Of a DNA stretch of 21,371 nucleotides, positions 14,342-21,371 are shown one piece after another (position 1 is the first letter of the stretch; each line of letters starts with the position of its first letter). A model generated the notes under the pieces. It did no database searches. It was not told where the DNA came from and saw only the letters and a program-made list of their open reading frames with translations. Origin of the DNA: a virus. The translations under genes were made by a program, and so were the position numbers. The stretch is taken from IMG/VR virus record IMGVR_UViG_3300008450_000550, positions 1-21,371 of that record; one strand, given 5' to 3'.

Positions 14342-16191
14342 CGGATGCCGTCCGGCTGGATGTCGACACGCATCGTGCCAAAGCGCCAGTTGGTATCCAA
14401 ATCGCTGCTCTCAATGCGCAGTTGAATTTGGCGTCCCCGCGCACGCGTGTCCACTTTGTCAGTGGTGGGCGTGATGATGTACGGGTCCAATGAGCTTGGC
14501 GTGGCGCTGGTCTGTGGATACAGACGCAGCAGCAAGCGTACCGTGATGTTGCCCACTTGGTTCTTGAAGTCAGGGATAAACCGCTTCATGAACAGCACTT
14601 GTTCGCCGTCACCGATGTCAAAATACCCAGAGTAAATGTGGGCGTCGATCGGCAGGCCGTCGTCGTTTACGCCCGTCTCCTGGTTGTACAGGATGGCCCT
14701 GCCAGGGGTAAGCCCAATGATCGGGGTAAGACTTGCCTGTGTTGCCTCAGGATCGTACTTGGCGGCCAGAGGACGGGGGAACGCCCCGGTGTCCCGCCAC
14801 GCAGTTCGGGCCAGTGTGCCAATAGACCAGACGTTTTCCAGGTAGTTGTACGTCACCGATCGATTGACATACAAGCTGTCAGCAGTGGGGTAGTACCACG
14901 TCACCTCATTGAACTGGGTGTTGATGCCCACGTTGACCGAGAACCCTTGGTTAAGGTTGATGTTGTCGTAGACGTAGTCTTGGACAGAGGACGGGATTTT
15001 CTTGACCGTACCGTCGAACACAAAGAAGGCGTCCTTGCTCATCCAGTACGCCACGCCGTTGACGTCAGCGCAGGCGTGGGGGCCGATGATGCCGCAGTTG
15101 GCTCCCAGCTGCTGGAAGCCAAAAGTGTAGGGTGGGCCAATGTACTGCTGGCCGTGCAAGGCCGTGTCTGTCCAAATCAAAATCTGACCGCGCGATCGCA
15201 AGGCCGAGACGATTTCGTTGCCGTCCGTGAGCCGTTGTCCGCCGGCCGTGTTGGTCGCTGTGGCAACAAACTCCCCGATGTTCTCTTGGCTTGAATAGCG
15301 CACAAACATCGGGTCCTGGCTGGTTGGATCACCGAGCACGGACTCTGTGCCAAAGCAAACCAAGTGCCGGTCAGGCGTGGAGATCACGGCAAACGTGCTT
15401 CTTGTTGGCGCGCCTGCAATGACCGTGGCCCGTGTTGTAAGGCCTGAGGCAGGGGACCACTGGAATATCTGCCCGTTCACAAGCTGCATGACCAGGTCTT
15501 CGCCGTAGTTGTCAAACTGCCAGACGCGAGAGCCGAGGGCAAGGCCCAAGACTGTAGGCGGACGAGGCGTGTTCCAAGCAAAGGCGTTCCACGAGCCAGT
15601 GTTCCAGCCGTAATCAAAGAAACTCACGTCGCTGCCAACGTTGATTTGGTACACGGCGTTTGCCGTGCCTGCAGTAGTGGCGGTGGACGTAGCAGCGGCG
15701 GGGGACAGGATTGTGTACTGGCTGCCGCTCAAGATTTGCTGAATCTCAAACTCGTTTGTCAGGTTCGCATTAGAGATGCCGCCAGGGTTGCCTGTGACGG
15801 TGTTGAATGTCACAAAGTCTCCGACCACCGCGCCGTGAGCGGCGTCGTTGACAACGACCGTGGTTGAGCCGTTGGTTGTATTAAACGTGACCGTGTCAGT
15901 AGCTCGGATGGGAGTAATGTCCGCCCAGTCCCCACCGTAATAGACATAGACCTTTCGGTTGGTGCCGAGAACCATGTAAGGGGTCCCGTCCAGTGCGTTC
16001 CAGGTAAAGACCTCGGAAACAGTCCCTACAAAATAAATCTGTGGGCTGTTAAACGACTCCCAGCCGCCGATCTTCTCGGGCAGGCCGTAACGGAACCGCA
16101 CAAAGTCAGCGTCTACCCAGCCGCCTTCTGCACCGTATTCGGTGTTCTGCTTGTCAACGCCTGGTTTGAGGAAGAGTCGCAAGAGGGCCAT
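14338..16191 (-). CDS. Tail nozzle / packaged-DNA stabilisation-like protein, 617 aa
   Basis: It starts at ATG 16191 with AAAGGGG upstream. The N-terminus LFLKPGVDKQNTEYGAEGGW followed by DFVRFRYGLPEKIGGWE (30-45) is typical of phage proteins I associate with P22 gp10-like packaged-DNA stabilisation or T7 gp12-like nozzle proteins. The body is almost all beta, with repeated WxxG/FxxYxx segments suggestive of a propeller. Length lies between P22 gp10 and T7 gp12. It precedes the large internal-virion genes in transcription order, as T7 gp12 does. The assignment to the nozzle rests on motif memory and synteny; a neck or fibre-connector protein is the alternative. Confidence 0.7.
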   Translation of the reverse strand: MALLRLFLKPGVDKQNTEYGAEGGWVDADFVRFRYGLPEKIGGWESFNSPQIYFVGTVSEVFTWNALDGTPYMVLGTNRKVYVYYGGDWADITPIRATDTVTFNTTNGSTTVVVNDAAHGAVVGDFVTFNTVTGNPGGISNANLTNEFEIQQILSGSQYTILSPAAATSTATTAGTANAVYQINVGSDVSFFDYGWNTGSWNAFAWNTPRPPTVLGLALGSRVWQFDNYGEDLVMQLVNGQIFQWSPASGLTTRATVIAGAPTRSTFAVISTPDRHLVCFGTESVLGDPTSQDPMFVRYSSQENIGEFVATATNTAGGQRLTDGNEIVSALRSRGQILIWTDTALHGQQYIGPPYTFGFQQLGANCGIIGPHACADVNGVAYWMSKDAFFVFDGTVKKIPSSVQDYVYDNINLNQGFSVNVGINTQFNEVTWYYPTADSLYVNRSVTYNYLENVWSIGTLARTAWRDTGAFPRPLAAKYDPEATQASLTPIIGLTPGRAILYNQETGVNDDGLPIDAHIYSGYFDIGDGEQVLFMKRFIPDFKNQVGNITVRLLLRLYPQTSATPSSLDPYIITPTTDKVDTRARGRQIQLRIESSDLDTNWRFGTMRVDIQPDGIR

Positions 16192-16193
16192 TT

Positions 16194-16352
16194 TTACCCC
16201 TTTGCAGCGCGCATATTGTCAACTAAGTTGGGGTATGGACGACCTGCTTTTTTGGCTGCAGCTTTTGCAGAAGCCTTCTTGGCGGGTGTCAGAGCCTTGG
16301 GCTTTCCAAGGCTCTTAGGGCGTTTCTTGTCCCAAACTGGCGTGGTTTTCAT
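16194..16352 (-). CDS. Small basic Lys/Ala-rich protein, 52 aa
   Basis: A complete frame runs from ATG 16352 to TAA 16196-16194, with GGAG 6 nt before the start. It fits exactly between the endolysin and the nozzle-like gene, ending 2 nt before the latter. The N-terminus is MKTTPVWDKKRPKSLGKPKA, the middle is a run of Lys/Ala-Ala-Lys, and the end reads GRPYPNLVDNMRAAKG. About a quarter of residues are lysine. I recall short phage proteins ending in this GRPYPNLVDNMRAA pattern. Nucleic-acid or capsid-interior binding is suggested by charge, but nothing proves it. Confidence 0.78.
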   Translation of the reverse strand: MKTTPVWDKKRPKSLGKPKALTPAKKASAKAAAKKAGRPYPNLVDNMRAAKG

Positions 16353-16399
16353 AAAAGGCTCCAGTTAACAAAATTTGGTGGTATGCGGCATTTTCGCAC

Positions 16400-16915
16400 T
16401 TAACTCAGGAAAAGGGCAATCTCAGCCTCGCGGCGCTTGACCAGACCCGGCAAGACCTTACCGCCACCTTTCGTCCAGACCCGGAACGCCTCGGCTGCAC
16501 CCTGCCAATCCCCCCGGTTGGCCCGCATCCTGATGGTGCTGCGCTGGAGGTTGCCTAACCCAAAATTGAAGGATATAGAGACCAGAGCGTCAAAGCTGCC
16601 TTGACGCCCAACCACGCCGGGAACAAGACGAAGAACACCCCGTTCAAAAGTTCCGACATCAGCGCGGAATAGTTCGTCGATCTCCGTTTTCGTCCAAACA
16701 CGGTTGTCCTCCGGTTTCAGTGGGTACTCTTTGCGGATCATGGGAATGTCAGCCTGCGTCTTGCCTTCTGGTCGAACCATCGGGAGCCTGATCTGCTCTT
16801 GGTACAGGACGTGGCCGTAGCCAATCGTCCAGATGTGGGCTGGGCAAAGGTAGGGCCGAGAGCGAAAGCCCTCGTACTTGTGCATCAAGTCTTCCCCGGC
16901 TTTGGACAGCTTCAC
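16400..16915 (-). CDS. Endolysin, GH24 (T4/P1-type) lysozyme
   Basis: GTG at 16915 overlaps the holin stop (GTGA) and has GGAG 6 nt upstream, so I take this start (171 aa); a TTG four codons earlier is also open. The active-site pattern E-x8-C-x5-T is present as E15, C24 and T30 within YEGFRSRPYLCPAHIWTIGYGH. A Cys in the second position, instead of Asp as in T4 lysozyme, is also found in phage P1 Lyz. The enzyme would cleave the glycosidic bonds of peptidoglycan. There is no signal peptide or SAR segment, so it should need the adjacent holin for release. An extra segment of roughly 30-35 residues follows the IGYGH motif compared with short T4-type enzymes. Confidence 0.92.
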   Translation of the reverse strand: MKLSKAGEDLMHKYEGFRSRPYLCPAHIWTIGYGHVLYQEQIRLPMVRPEGKTQADIPMIRKEYPLKPEDNRVWTKTEIDELFRADVGTFERGVLRLVPGVVGRQGSFDALVSISFNFGLGNLQRSTIRMRANRGDWQGAAEAFRVWTKGGGKVLPGLVKRREAEIALFLS

Positions 16916-17415
16916 TTCTTGCTCCAAGTCCTGCTTCCGAACCAGAACCCAAGGATGCCGCCCAGCATGGCCATCTCATCGCTGGAAAAAATCAGGTCAG
17001 AGTAGCGGATTACGTCGTCAATGTTCTGAATCAGGCCCGGCTGCTGGTACAGATACCAAGCCATGAAAGCGTTGATCGCCACCAACTCCAACACGAAGAT
17101 GTAAGTGACCGTGGGGCGCACAGTGCCCACGTAGCTGGACACCCAAGAGCCAGCCTTCTCCAGCACCTTGGCGTCATGAGCCAGCGCAGCCTCGGTCATC
17201 CGGGCGTCAGTTTCCATTGCCACCTGCTCGGTGCGAATCTCCTCCACACGGGCTTGGGCCGCGAAGCCAGCAGCGGCCAGTTGGAGTTCACGTTCGGTCT
17301 GCACACGGGCCAGAGCCAGCTCGTGCTTTTGGTCGGCCTTGTTCTGGAAGTATTCCAGCAGCTTTGGCAAGCCGGAGATCAGCAGCCCCCCGAGGGTAGA
17401 AATGAGTGAAAGCAT
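16912..17415 (-). CDS. Holin, three-TM (GTA holin-like) family
   Basis: The real start is ATG 17415 (AAGGGG upstream, TGATG junction with the preceding gene), giving 167 aa. There is a hydrophobic N-terminal segment (3-22), a long charged coiled-coil stretch (24-90), then W91...VRP101, a TM helix (103-122) and a C-terminal hydrophobic segment (148-160) ending FGSRTWSKK. The W-x-RP-TM ... FG-R-EK/SK layout matches the 3-TM holin family named after gene-transfer-agent release. It would make the inner-membrane lesion that lets the endolysin out. It overlaps the endolysin start by 4 nt, which strongly supports a lysis role. Confidence 0.78.
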   Translation of the reverse strand: MLSLISTLGGLLISGLPKLLEYFQNKADQKHELALARVQTERELQLAAAGFAAQARVEEIRTEQVAMETDARMTEAALAHDAKVLEKAGSWVSSYVGTVRPTVTYIFVLELVAINAFMAWYLYQQPGLIQNIDDVIRYSDLIFSSDEMAMLGGILGFWFGSRTWSKK

Positions 17416-18032
17416 CAGTTGCCCCTTTTGGTTAGCATAGCGCTGGCAATCTCCAGCATGAATTTGACTTGCTGGACGTCTTGCGGAGGCTCTGTCCAGC
17501 CCACCGTAATCTGTCCAACAAACCGGTGGTTGTCTGGCGGAACGCTTACCCGGCAGGTGTACGCCACGCCCTTTTCCAAGTACCACAGTCCTACCTCGGA
17601 TTGGGCATAGCGGTATTCCCCGCAAGGAATTTCGTTGGTCATCAACCGCACCACGTCCGAGTTGTTGGCCGAGTTCTGACTGAAGAGGCCTACGTCGATG
17701 TCTTCAATGCTCTTGTCCCGGCCGTCCTTCGTGTAGGCCCGGTAAACCGTCCTGCTGTTAAACAGCGGGTTGACCCTGAACACCGCTACCACCGTTGCCC
17801 CTGTCTTCTTCATCAACATGGAGCCCACATCATCGGCCCTTGAGGCGTTGATCTCTGGCAGCTTCTTGGACTCTTTGTAGGCGTCTAGCATGAAGGTTTG
17901 GTTCTGCCATAGGAAGTAGCCCGCAAATGCAATCACGCCCATCAAAATGATGGCGAACAGTTTAAATGGCGAGTCCACATACCCGAGCACCTTGTCTAGG
18001 GTTGTATTGGCGTTTAACTTTTCGTCGCTCAT
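17415..18032 (-). CDS. Membrane-anchored periplasmic protein, possibly GAF-like; lysis-cassette member
   Basis: The ATG at 18032 overlaps the preceding stop (ATGA), and its own stop overlaps the holin start (TGATG). The 205-aa product has a short charged cytoplasmic N-terminus, one TM helix (23-42, FKLFAIILMGVIAFAGYFLW) and a periplasmic domain of about 160 residues with two cysteines (C137, C160). The strand/helix pattern GATVVAVFRVNP ... GVAYTCRVSVPPDN ... FVGQITVGWTEPP ... FMLEIASAML reads like a GAF-type domain. I do not recognise a named family. Its place next to the holin suggests an antiholin or lysis-timing sensor, or an envelope function; this is inference. Confidence 0.8.
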   Translation of the reverse strand: MSDEKLNANTTLDKVLGYVDSPFKLFAIILMGVIAFAGYFLWQNQTFMLDAYKESKKLPEINASRADDVGSMLMKKTGATVVAVFRVNPLFNSRTVYRAYTKDGRDKSIEDIDVGLFSQNSANNSDVVRLMTNEIPCGEYRYAQSEVGLWYLEKGVAYTCRVSVPPDNHRFVGQITVGWTEPPQDVQQVKFMLEIASAMLTKRGN

Positions 18033-18475
18033 CGGATGTACTTGAAGTAGATTACAAGACCGTAAATCAACAGGGCAGCCAAGACAAGAGAGGCCATGCC
18101 AATGGCAATGTACTCAATTAGCTGTGCTATCTGTGCTGCTCTACGGGCCTTCTCGCGTTTGAGTGCTTCAGCGTCCTCTCTGCGTTTACGGGCAGCTTGG
18201 GCCTGAAACTTCTGCCAGTCGCCCCACATCCCCGGACGGCCTGCGTAGACCATGCGCTCACGCAGCTCTTCTTCTTGCTGCCTAAGCCGCTCCAAGGCCA
18301 TGAATTCCTCAAGATCAGAGCCGCCGCCTTTTTTGGTGACAGACTCCTGAATCTTGGCCTTGTTGTCGAAGTAGTCAAAGACCCGTGAACCGAGCTGGTG
18401 CAGCTCCTTGCCGTTTGCCAGAGCACCTTTTATTACTGCAAAGGCCGCATTGGCGGCGGCAATTTCTGCCAGCAT
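18029..18475 (-). CDS. Conserved coiled-coil membrane protein, 148 aa
   Basis: It starts at ATG 18475 with GAGGTG upstream. The N-terminal helix (MLAEIAAANAAFAVIKGALA) is followed by a charged coiled coil (about 54-115, rich in Arg/Glu/Gln) and one C-terminal TM helix (119-143) with a short basic tail. I recall the N-terminal pattern from conserved phage proteins without firm function. Its position just before two further membrane proteins and the holin suggests a role in lysis or envelope handling. A spanin is not supported: inner-membrane spanins have an N-terminal TM helix and a periplasmic C-terminus. The stop overlaps the next start by 4 nt. Confidence 0.8.
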   Translation of the reverse strand: MLAEIAAANAAFAVIKGALANGKELHQLGSRVFDYFDNKAKIQESVTKKGGGSDLEEFMALERLRQQEEELRERMVYAGRPGMWGDWQKFQAQAARKRREDAEALKREKARRAAQIAQLIEYIAIGMASLVLAALLIYGLVIYFKYIR

Positions 18476-18478
18476 ACT

Positions 18479-18571
18479 TCACCTCAAAACAAGAAAAACG
18501 GCCCGAACCGTCCAGATTGTCAACGCCACCAGACTGGCCGCTGCAACGAAGGCAACGCACCAGTCTTTCAT
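18479..18571 (-). CDS. Predicted 30-aa single-TM peptide
   Basis: ATG 18571 opens a frame of 30 codons ending in TGA at 18479. It begins 2 nt after the stop of the propeller gene and ends 3 nt before the start of the coiled-coil membrane gene, the tight packing seen across the block. The peptide is MKDWCVAFVAAASLVALTIW followed by TVRAVFLVLR: a single hydrophobic helix with basic residues near the C-terminus. The ribosome binding site is poor (GGCGGGAA, rather distant), so translation would rely on coupling. It could be a tiny holin/antiholin-type or membrane-targeting peptide, or a chance frame. Confidence 0.5.
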   Translation of the reverse strand: MKDWCVAFVAAASLVALTIWTVRAVFLVLR

Positions 18572-18573
18572 GA

Positions 18574-19899
18574 CTACAGGTTCCCGCCAGTTATTGCCAA
18601 TGTAGGAACAGCACTGGCAAGGGTTGTAGTTACCAGGGTCTGGGAGGCTGCAACGTTAGGGTCGGTATTTGAGTCAGTGAGAAATGCATTGGAGGCACCG
18701 CTAAAAAACGTGGTAGTAGAGTACGTGTAGGTTTTCCCCTCAATCACCACGGAATTACCGCTACCTGCCCCGCTTCCGGGCATTTTTAGAACCATGCTCT
18801 TTTTGGGAGCCCCAGTTACTGTTTCAGTGAAGTTGACATGTATATTGTCAAGAGAGTCCACTGTAATACTGGGTACTTGGATTGTTACAGTAGGGGCTGA
18901 AAGGCTTCTCTGCCATGCCAGTGCTCCAGTGGTTGCAACAAACTTAGAGAGCTGAAGAGCGCCTGACAGGGTCCCGCAAACATAGACATGTGTGCCATCT
19001 GAGCTCATGCACATGTCAGATGGAATGAGGCCCGTAGCATAAAAAGACCGTGTGTACACAAAAGACCCAGAAACTACCCTTCTTAGTATCTGCTCATCTG
19101 TATCAGGCGCGTACATCAGTAAATAAGTAATTGAGGCTGTTTCCCCGTTAATAGTTGCTATATTAAACAGCCAGCTTGACCCGTTAGCGGCCCGGCTGTT
19201 TGTGGCACCCACAGTTTCTCCCGTAGACTGTAGGCCAACAAAAAGCTCCGCTTGAAACTGAACTGAAAAACCTTTGTACCGAGCAGCCAGAACAAAGTTT
19301 GCATCATAGAAAGCCACTCCGAAAGCGCTCTCGTTGATGCTGCTTGTGTCGGTTCTTCCAATGGTTCTCTGATAGGTAACAGCGCCAGAAGAGTCAAATT
19401 TAACAACGTAAATATCGTCTCGATCTGACGCAACAAATCGTCCAACCCCCACGCAATAAGGGTTGTCTGATGCATCTATTCCAACGGCGTAAAACTCACT
19501 GTTGTTGTTTATTCGACGTTGCCATTGAATAGCGCCACTGCTGTTAAATTTTGCGACAAAGGCATTGCGGGTTGAACTGGGAGAGACATTGGCTGATCCC
19601 ACCACAACTGCACTGCCAGTAGAGTCGAGTCTGATCCTTGAGGTAACAAAAGTGTCAGGCGGATTTGTGAGCGATGTTTGCCAGGTGATTGCCGACAGCC
19701 CGGGGTCAAGCCTTAGCACTGTAAGCTGGCTTTCGTCCAGGGCCGAGCGGGACTGAAGCGCTAAGTTTATTTGGTCGTTTCTCAGGGCGATTGAGGAGTT
19801 GGTCAGGTCGCTTCCGTTGGAGTTGCTGATAGCGGCTAAAAACCCCACGGGAGCGGGCCCACCAAGGCTGGCAATAAGAATATTAAGTGTCCCGCTCAT
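18574..19899 (-). CDS. Beta-propeller tail-fibre-associated protein, 441 aa
   Basis: The ATG overlaps the tail-fibre stop (ATGA at 19899-19896). The sequence carries repeated blade-like motifs: FVAKFNSSGAIQWQR (114-128), YVVKFDSSGAVTYQR (164-178), and further versions near 60-75 (VLRLDPGLSAITWQ) and 313-328 (LSKFVATTGALAWQR). These resemble SBBP/PQQ-type propeller repeats. The C-terminus is Ser/Thr-rich. Position directly after the tail fibre and the absence of enzyme motifs suggest a receptor-binding or fibre-tip protein. The gene is visibly more AT-rich than its neighbours, which fits frequent exchange of host-range genes. Confidence 0.75.
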   Translation of the reverse strand: MSGTLNILIASLGGPAPVGFLAAISNSNGSDLTNSSIALRNDQINLALQSRSALDESQLTVLRLDPGLSAITWQTSLTNPPDTFVTSRIRLDSTGSAVVVGSANVSPSSTRNAFVAKFNSSGAIQWQRRINNNSEFYAVGIDASDNPYCVGVGRFVASDRDDIYVVKFDSSGAVTYQRTIGRTDTSSINESAFGVAFYDANFVLAARYKGFSVQFQAELFVGLQSTGETVGATNSRAANGSSWLFNIATINGETASITYLLMYAPDTDEQILRRVVSGSFVYTRSFYATGLIPSDMCMSSDGTHVYVCGTLSGALQLSKFVATTGALAWQRSLSAPTVTIQVPSITVDSLDNIHVNFTETVTGAPKKSMVLKMPGSGAGSGNSVVIEGKTYTYSTTTFFSGASNAFLTDSNTDPNVAASQTLVTTTLASAVPTLAITGGNL

Positions 19900-21371
19900 G
19901 CCAGATTCCCTGATACGACCGCGCGCGTGGCGGTAATGAAGAGGACGGTGGCCACGCCGCGAGTAGTGACGCTAAAGCTGCTGATGTCAGCGTCTGTTCC
20001 GGCTTTGTAGACATCGGTCACAGCAGAACAAGTGCAGGAAATGGCTGCAGAGGTGTTGTTGAAAATACTGATGACATCTCCCGCAGCAAACACAGCTGCT
20101 GGAACCACAACACTGCCCCCTGTTCCCAGCTCAACAAACTTGCCGACGTCCGCCGCCACCAGCGTGTAGCTTGACGTCTTGGCCCCTGATGGAGGGACGT
20201 TGCGGTAACCCACCTTGTTGGTGCCGTCTGCCGTACAGCTGTTCAGGTTGCCGCTAGTAGGCGTGCCCAGGGCAGGTGTGACAAGAGTAGGACTGGTTGC
20301 GAAGACTGCCGCGCCAGTACCCGTTTCGTCGGTCAAGGCTGCGGCCAAGTTGGCGGATGTGAACGAGCCCAAGGAAGTAGCGTTGCCCGTCGAAGTGACC
20401 GCGCCTGTCAGGTTGGCGTTTGTCGTCACATTGCCCGCTGTCAGGCCAGAGGCCGTGCCGGTGATGTTCGTGCCGACAAGGGTGGAAGGCGTTCCCAAGT
20501 TGGGTGTAACCAGGGTTGGGCTGTTGGCAAAAACGTTTGCCCCAGTGCCGGTCTCATCTGTCAAGGCTCCGGCCAGGTCGGCGGAACTAAAGGACCCAAG
20601 GGAGGTGACAGTGCCCACCGAAGTCACCGCTCCAGTGAGGTTCGAAGCGGCGGGAAGTGCTTGGAACGTGGGCAACGCGCCTGCACCATTGCTGGTCAGA
20701 ACGTGGGTCGCGGTCCCTGGTCCGGCAGAAGCCTGGAAAGCTCCGGTGCTCGTGGTCCCTGCAAAAACAACCCCGTATGCCGTTGCAGATGTAAGGCCTG
20801 TGCCACCCTGCGCAACAGAAACGGTTGCCGCTTGCTTGATCAGTTTGCCCGTGGTGCCGTTGAATGCGACCAAAGCGCTGTCAGTGGCGGAGGCAGGCCC
20901 TACAACGTCCCCGGTAACGGAGGAGCTGACGGTTTGGTTTGGCCATGTGCCACTGACCGTAATGCCCGTGCCCTGGACCAAGGAAGGGTTGGTGACGCCC
21001 GTGCCGCCGCTTGTGACAGGCAGCGCCGCACCAAGGGTCAGTGAGCTGAAATGCGTGACCGCATCTATCACGTTCACCCCGTTCACGTACAGGTGCATCT
21101 CTGCACCATTGGGCACGGTGATCCCAGTGCCTGCGGCCGTTTTTACAACAATGCTCTGGCCCCCAGACGTGTTGTTGTGGACCAGGTATTGCTTTTCGAT
21201 CGTCGGAACCACCATGTCACGTGTCGCGGTCAAGCTGCCTGTGGACGTGACATTTAGGACCAAGGCTCGCGGGACCTGCAGAGCAGGGCCAAGCAGGTCT
21301 GTGAGTGTCAGGGTCAACGTAGCGTCCGTCGTGAACACCGGATTGCTTAGGCCCGTAATGGCCTGCTCAAT
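19896..21371 (-). CDS. Tail fibre protein, 5' end beyond the window
   Basis: The frame is open to base 21371 (the first codons in view read IEQAITGLSNPVFTTDATL), so the GTG at 21338 is probably not the start and the true N-terminus lies to the right. Features are GGTG motifs typical of fibre shafts (VTSGGTGVTN, VAQGGTGLTSATAYGV), a duplicated 53-residue unit, and a beta-rich C-terminal domain (SSYTLVAADVGKFVELG ... VVVPAAVF) of the kind that caps many phage fibres. No pectate-lyase-like or endosialidase motif is visible. It likely makes the trimeric shaft for host adsorption. Confidence 0.85.
   Translation of the reverse strand: MEQAITGLSNPVFTTDATLTLTLTDLLGPALQVPRALVLNVTSTGSLTATRDMVVPTIEKQYLVHNNTSGGQSIVVKTAAGTGITVPNGAEMHLYVNGVNVIDAVTHFSSLTLGAALPVTSGGTGVTNPSLVQGTGITVSGTWPNQTVSSSVTGDVVGPASATDSALVAFNGTTGKLIKQAATVSVAQGGTGLTSATAYGVVFAGTTSTGAFQASAGPGTATHVLTSNGAGALPTFQALPAASNLTGAVTSVGTVTSLGSFSSADLAGALTDETGTGANVFANSPTLVTPNLGTPSTLVGTNITGTASGLTAGNVTTNANLTGAVTSTGNATSLGSFTSANLAAALTDETGTGAAVFATSPTLVTPALGTPTSGNLNSCTADGTNKVGYRNVPPSGAKTSSYTLVAADVGKFVELGTGGSVVVPAAVFAAGDVISIFNNTSAAISCTCSAVTDVYKAGTDADISSFSVTTRGVATVLFITATRAVVSGNLA
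20256..20642 (-). repeat. Two-copy coding repeat in the tail fibre shaft
   Basis: Copy A (20642-20484) and copy B (20414-20256) each encode 53 residues, running from NLTGAVTS to LGTPS/LGTPT, with the shared core LTDETGTGA-VFA-SPTLVTP. The offset is 228 nt (76 codons). Protein identity is high while DNA third positions differ, which points to an old duplication kept by selection on the shaft structure. Confidence 0.8.

Noticed and set aside
16353-16399. Terminator or promoter in the 47-nt gap after the endolysin
   Set aside because: Only a 4-bp stem (TGCG/CGCA) without a T-run and no paired -35/-10 hexamers.
16916-16927. TTG start four codons upstream for the endolysin
   Set aside because: The GTG at 16915 has GGAG at 6 nt and forms a GTGA overlap with the holin stop, matching the style of the operon.
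17416-17625. 70-codon N-terminal extension of the holin frame
   Set aside because: It overlaps the 205-aa gene entirely and is Arg/Gly-rich without pattern. ATG at 17415 has a clear ribosome binding site and a TGATG junction.
18574-21371. Diversity-generating retroelement target in the fibre genes
   Set aside because: No reverse transcriptase or template repeat is visible in the window.

Overview
The window is a tailed bacteriophage genome segment (lytic-type or prophage cannot be decided here), most likely a podovirus-like phage of a Gram-negative bacterium. Nearly every base is coding, genes abut or overlap by 1-4 nt, Shine-Dalgarno sites are clear, and recognisable products are a tail fibre, a tail nozzle/DNA-stabilisation-type protein, large internal-virion-type proteins, a GH24 endolysin and a 3-TM holin. 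GC-rich codon use and E. coli-like promoter elements would suit a freshwater betaproteobacterial host, but that is only an inference. No terminase, portal, major capsid or integrase gene lies in the window, and no tRNA or mobile element was seen.

Layout. (1) 1-1885, minus strand: an early/replication block read right to left: a 114-aa conserved protein, a coiled-coil protein, an ssDNA-binding-like protein, and the first 32 codons of a probable primase cut by the left edge. (2) 1968-4114, plus strand: a two-gene island with an SNF2-type helicase and an overlapping PD-(D/E)XK nuclease. It diverges from block 1 at a short promoter region that contains a palindromic -10 element. (3) 4068-21371, minus strand: the virion and lysis block. 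In order of transcription (right to left): a tail fibre open at the right edge, a beta-propeller fibre-like protein, a 30-aa membrane peptide, a coiled-coil membrane protein, a membrane-anchored periplasmic protein with GAF-like character, the holin, the endolysin, a 52-aa basic protein, the nozzle-like protein, a C1q/TNF-like protein, a small beta protein, then (behind its own promoter and a structured leader) four large proteins of 663, 599, 679 and 1088 aa that probably form the ejected internal-virion set. The last of these runs 47 nt into the 3' end of the nuclease gene on the other strand.

How it fits together: helicase, nuclease, primase and ssDNA-binding-like protein would serve genome replication and recombination. 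Tail fibre, propeller and C1q-like proteins would serve host recognition. The nozzle plus the four large Gly/Ala/Gln-rich proteins have the same relative order as T7 gp12 followed by gp13-16, so DNA ejection is the likely role. The holin, endolysin and two or three extra membrane proteins form a lysis module placed inside the virion operon. The least understood and most interesting parts are the membrane-protein cluster 16912-18571, the leader at 13185-13290 that can bury a ribosome binding site, and the modular low-complexity virion proteins.
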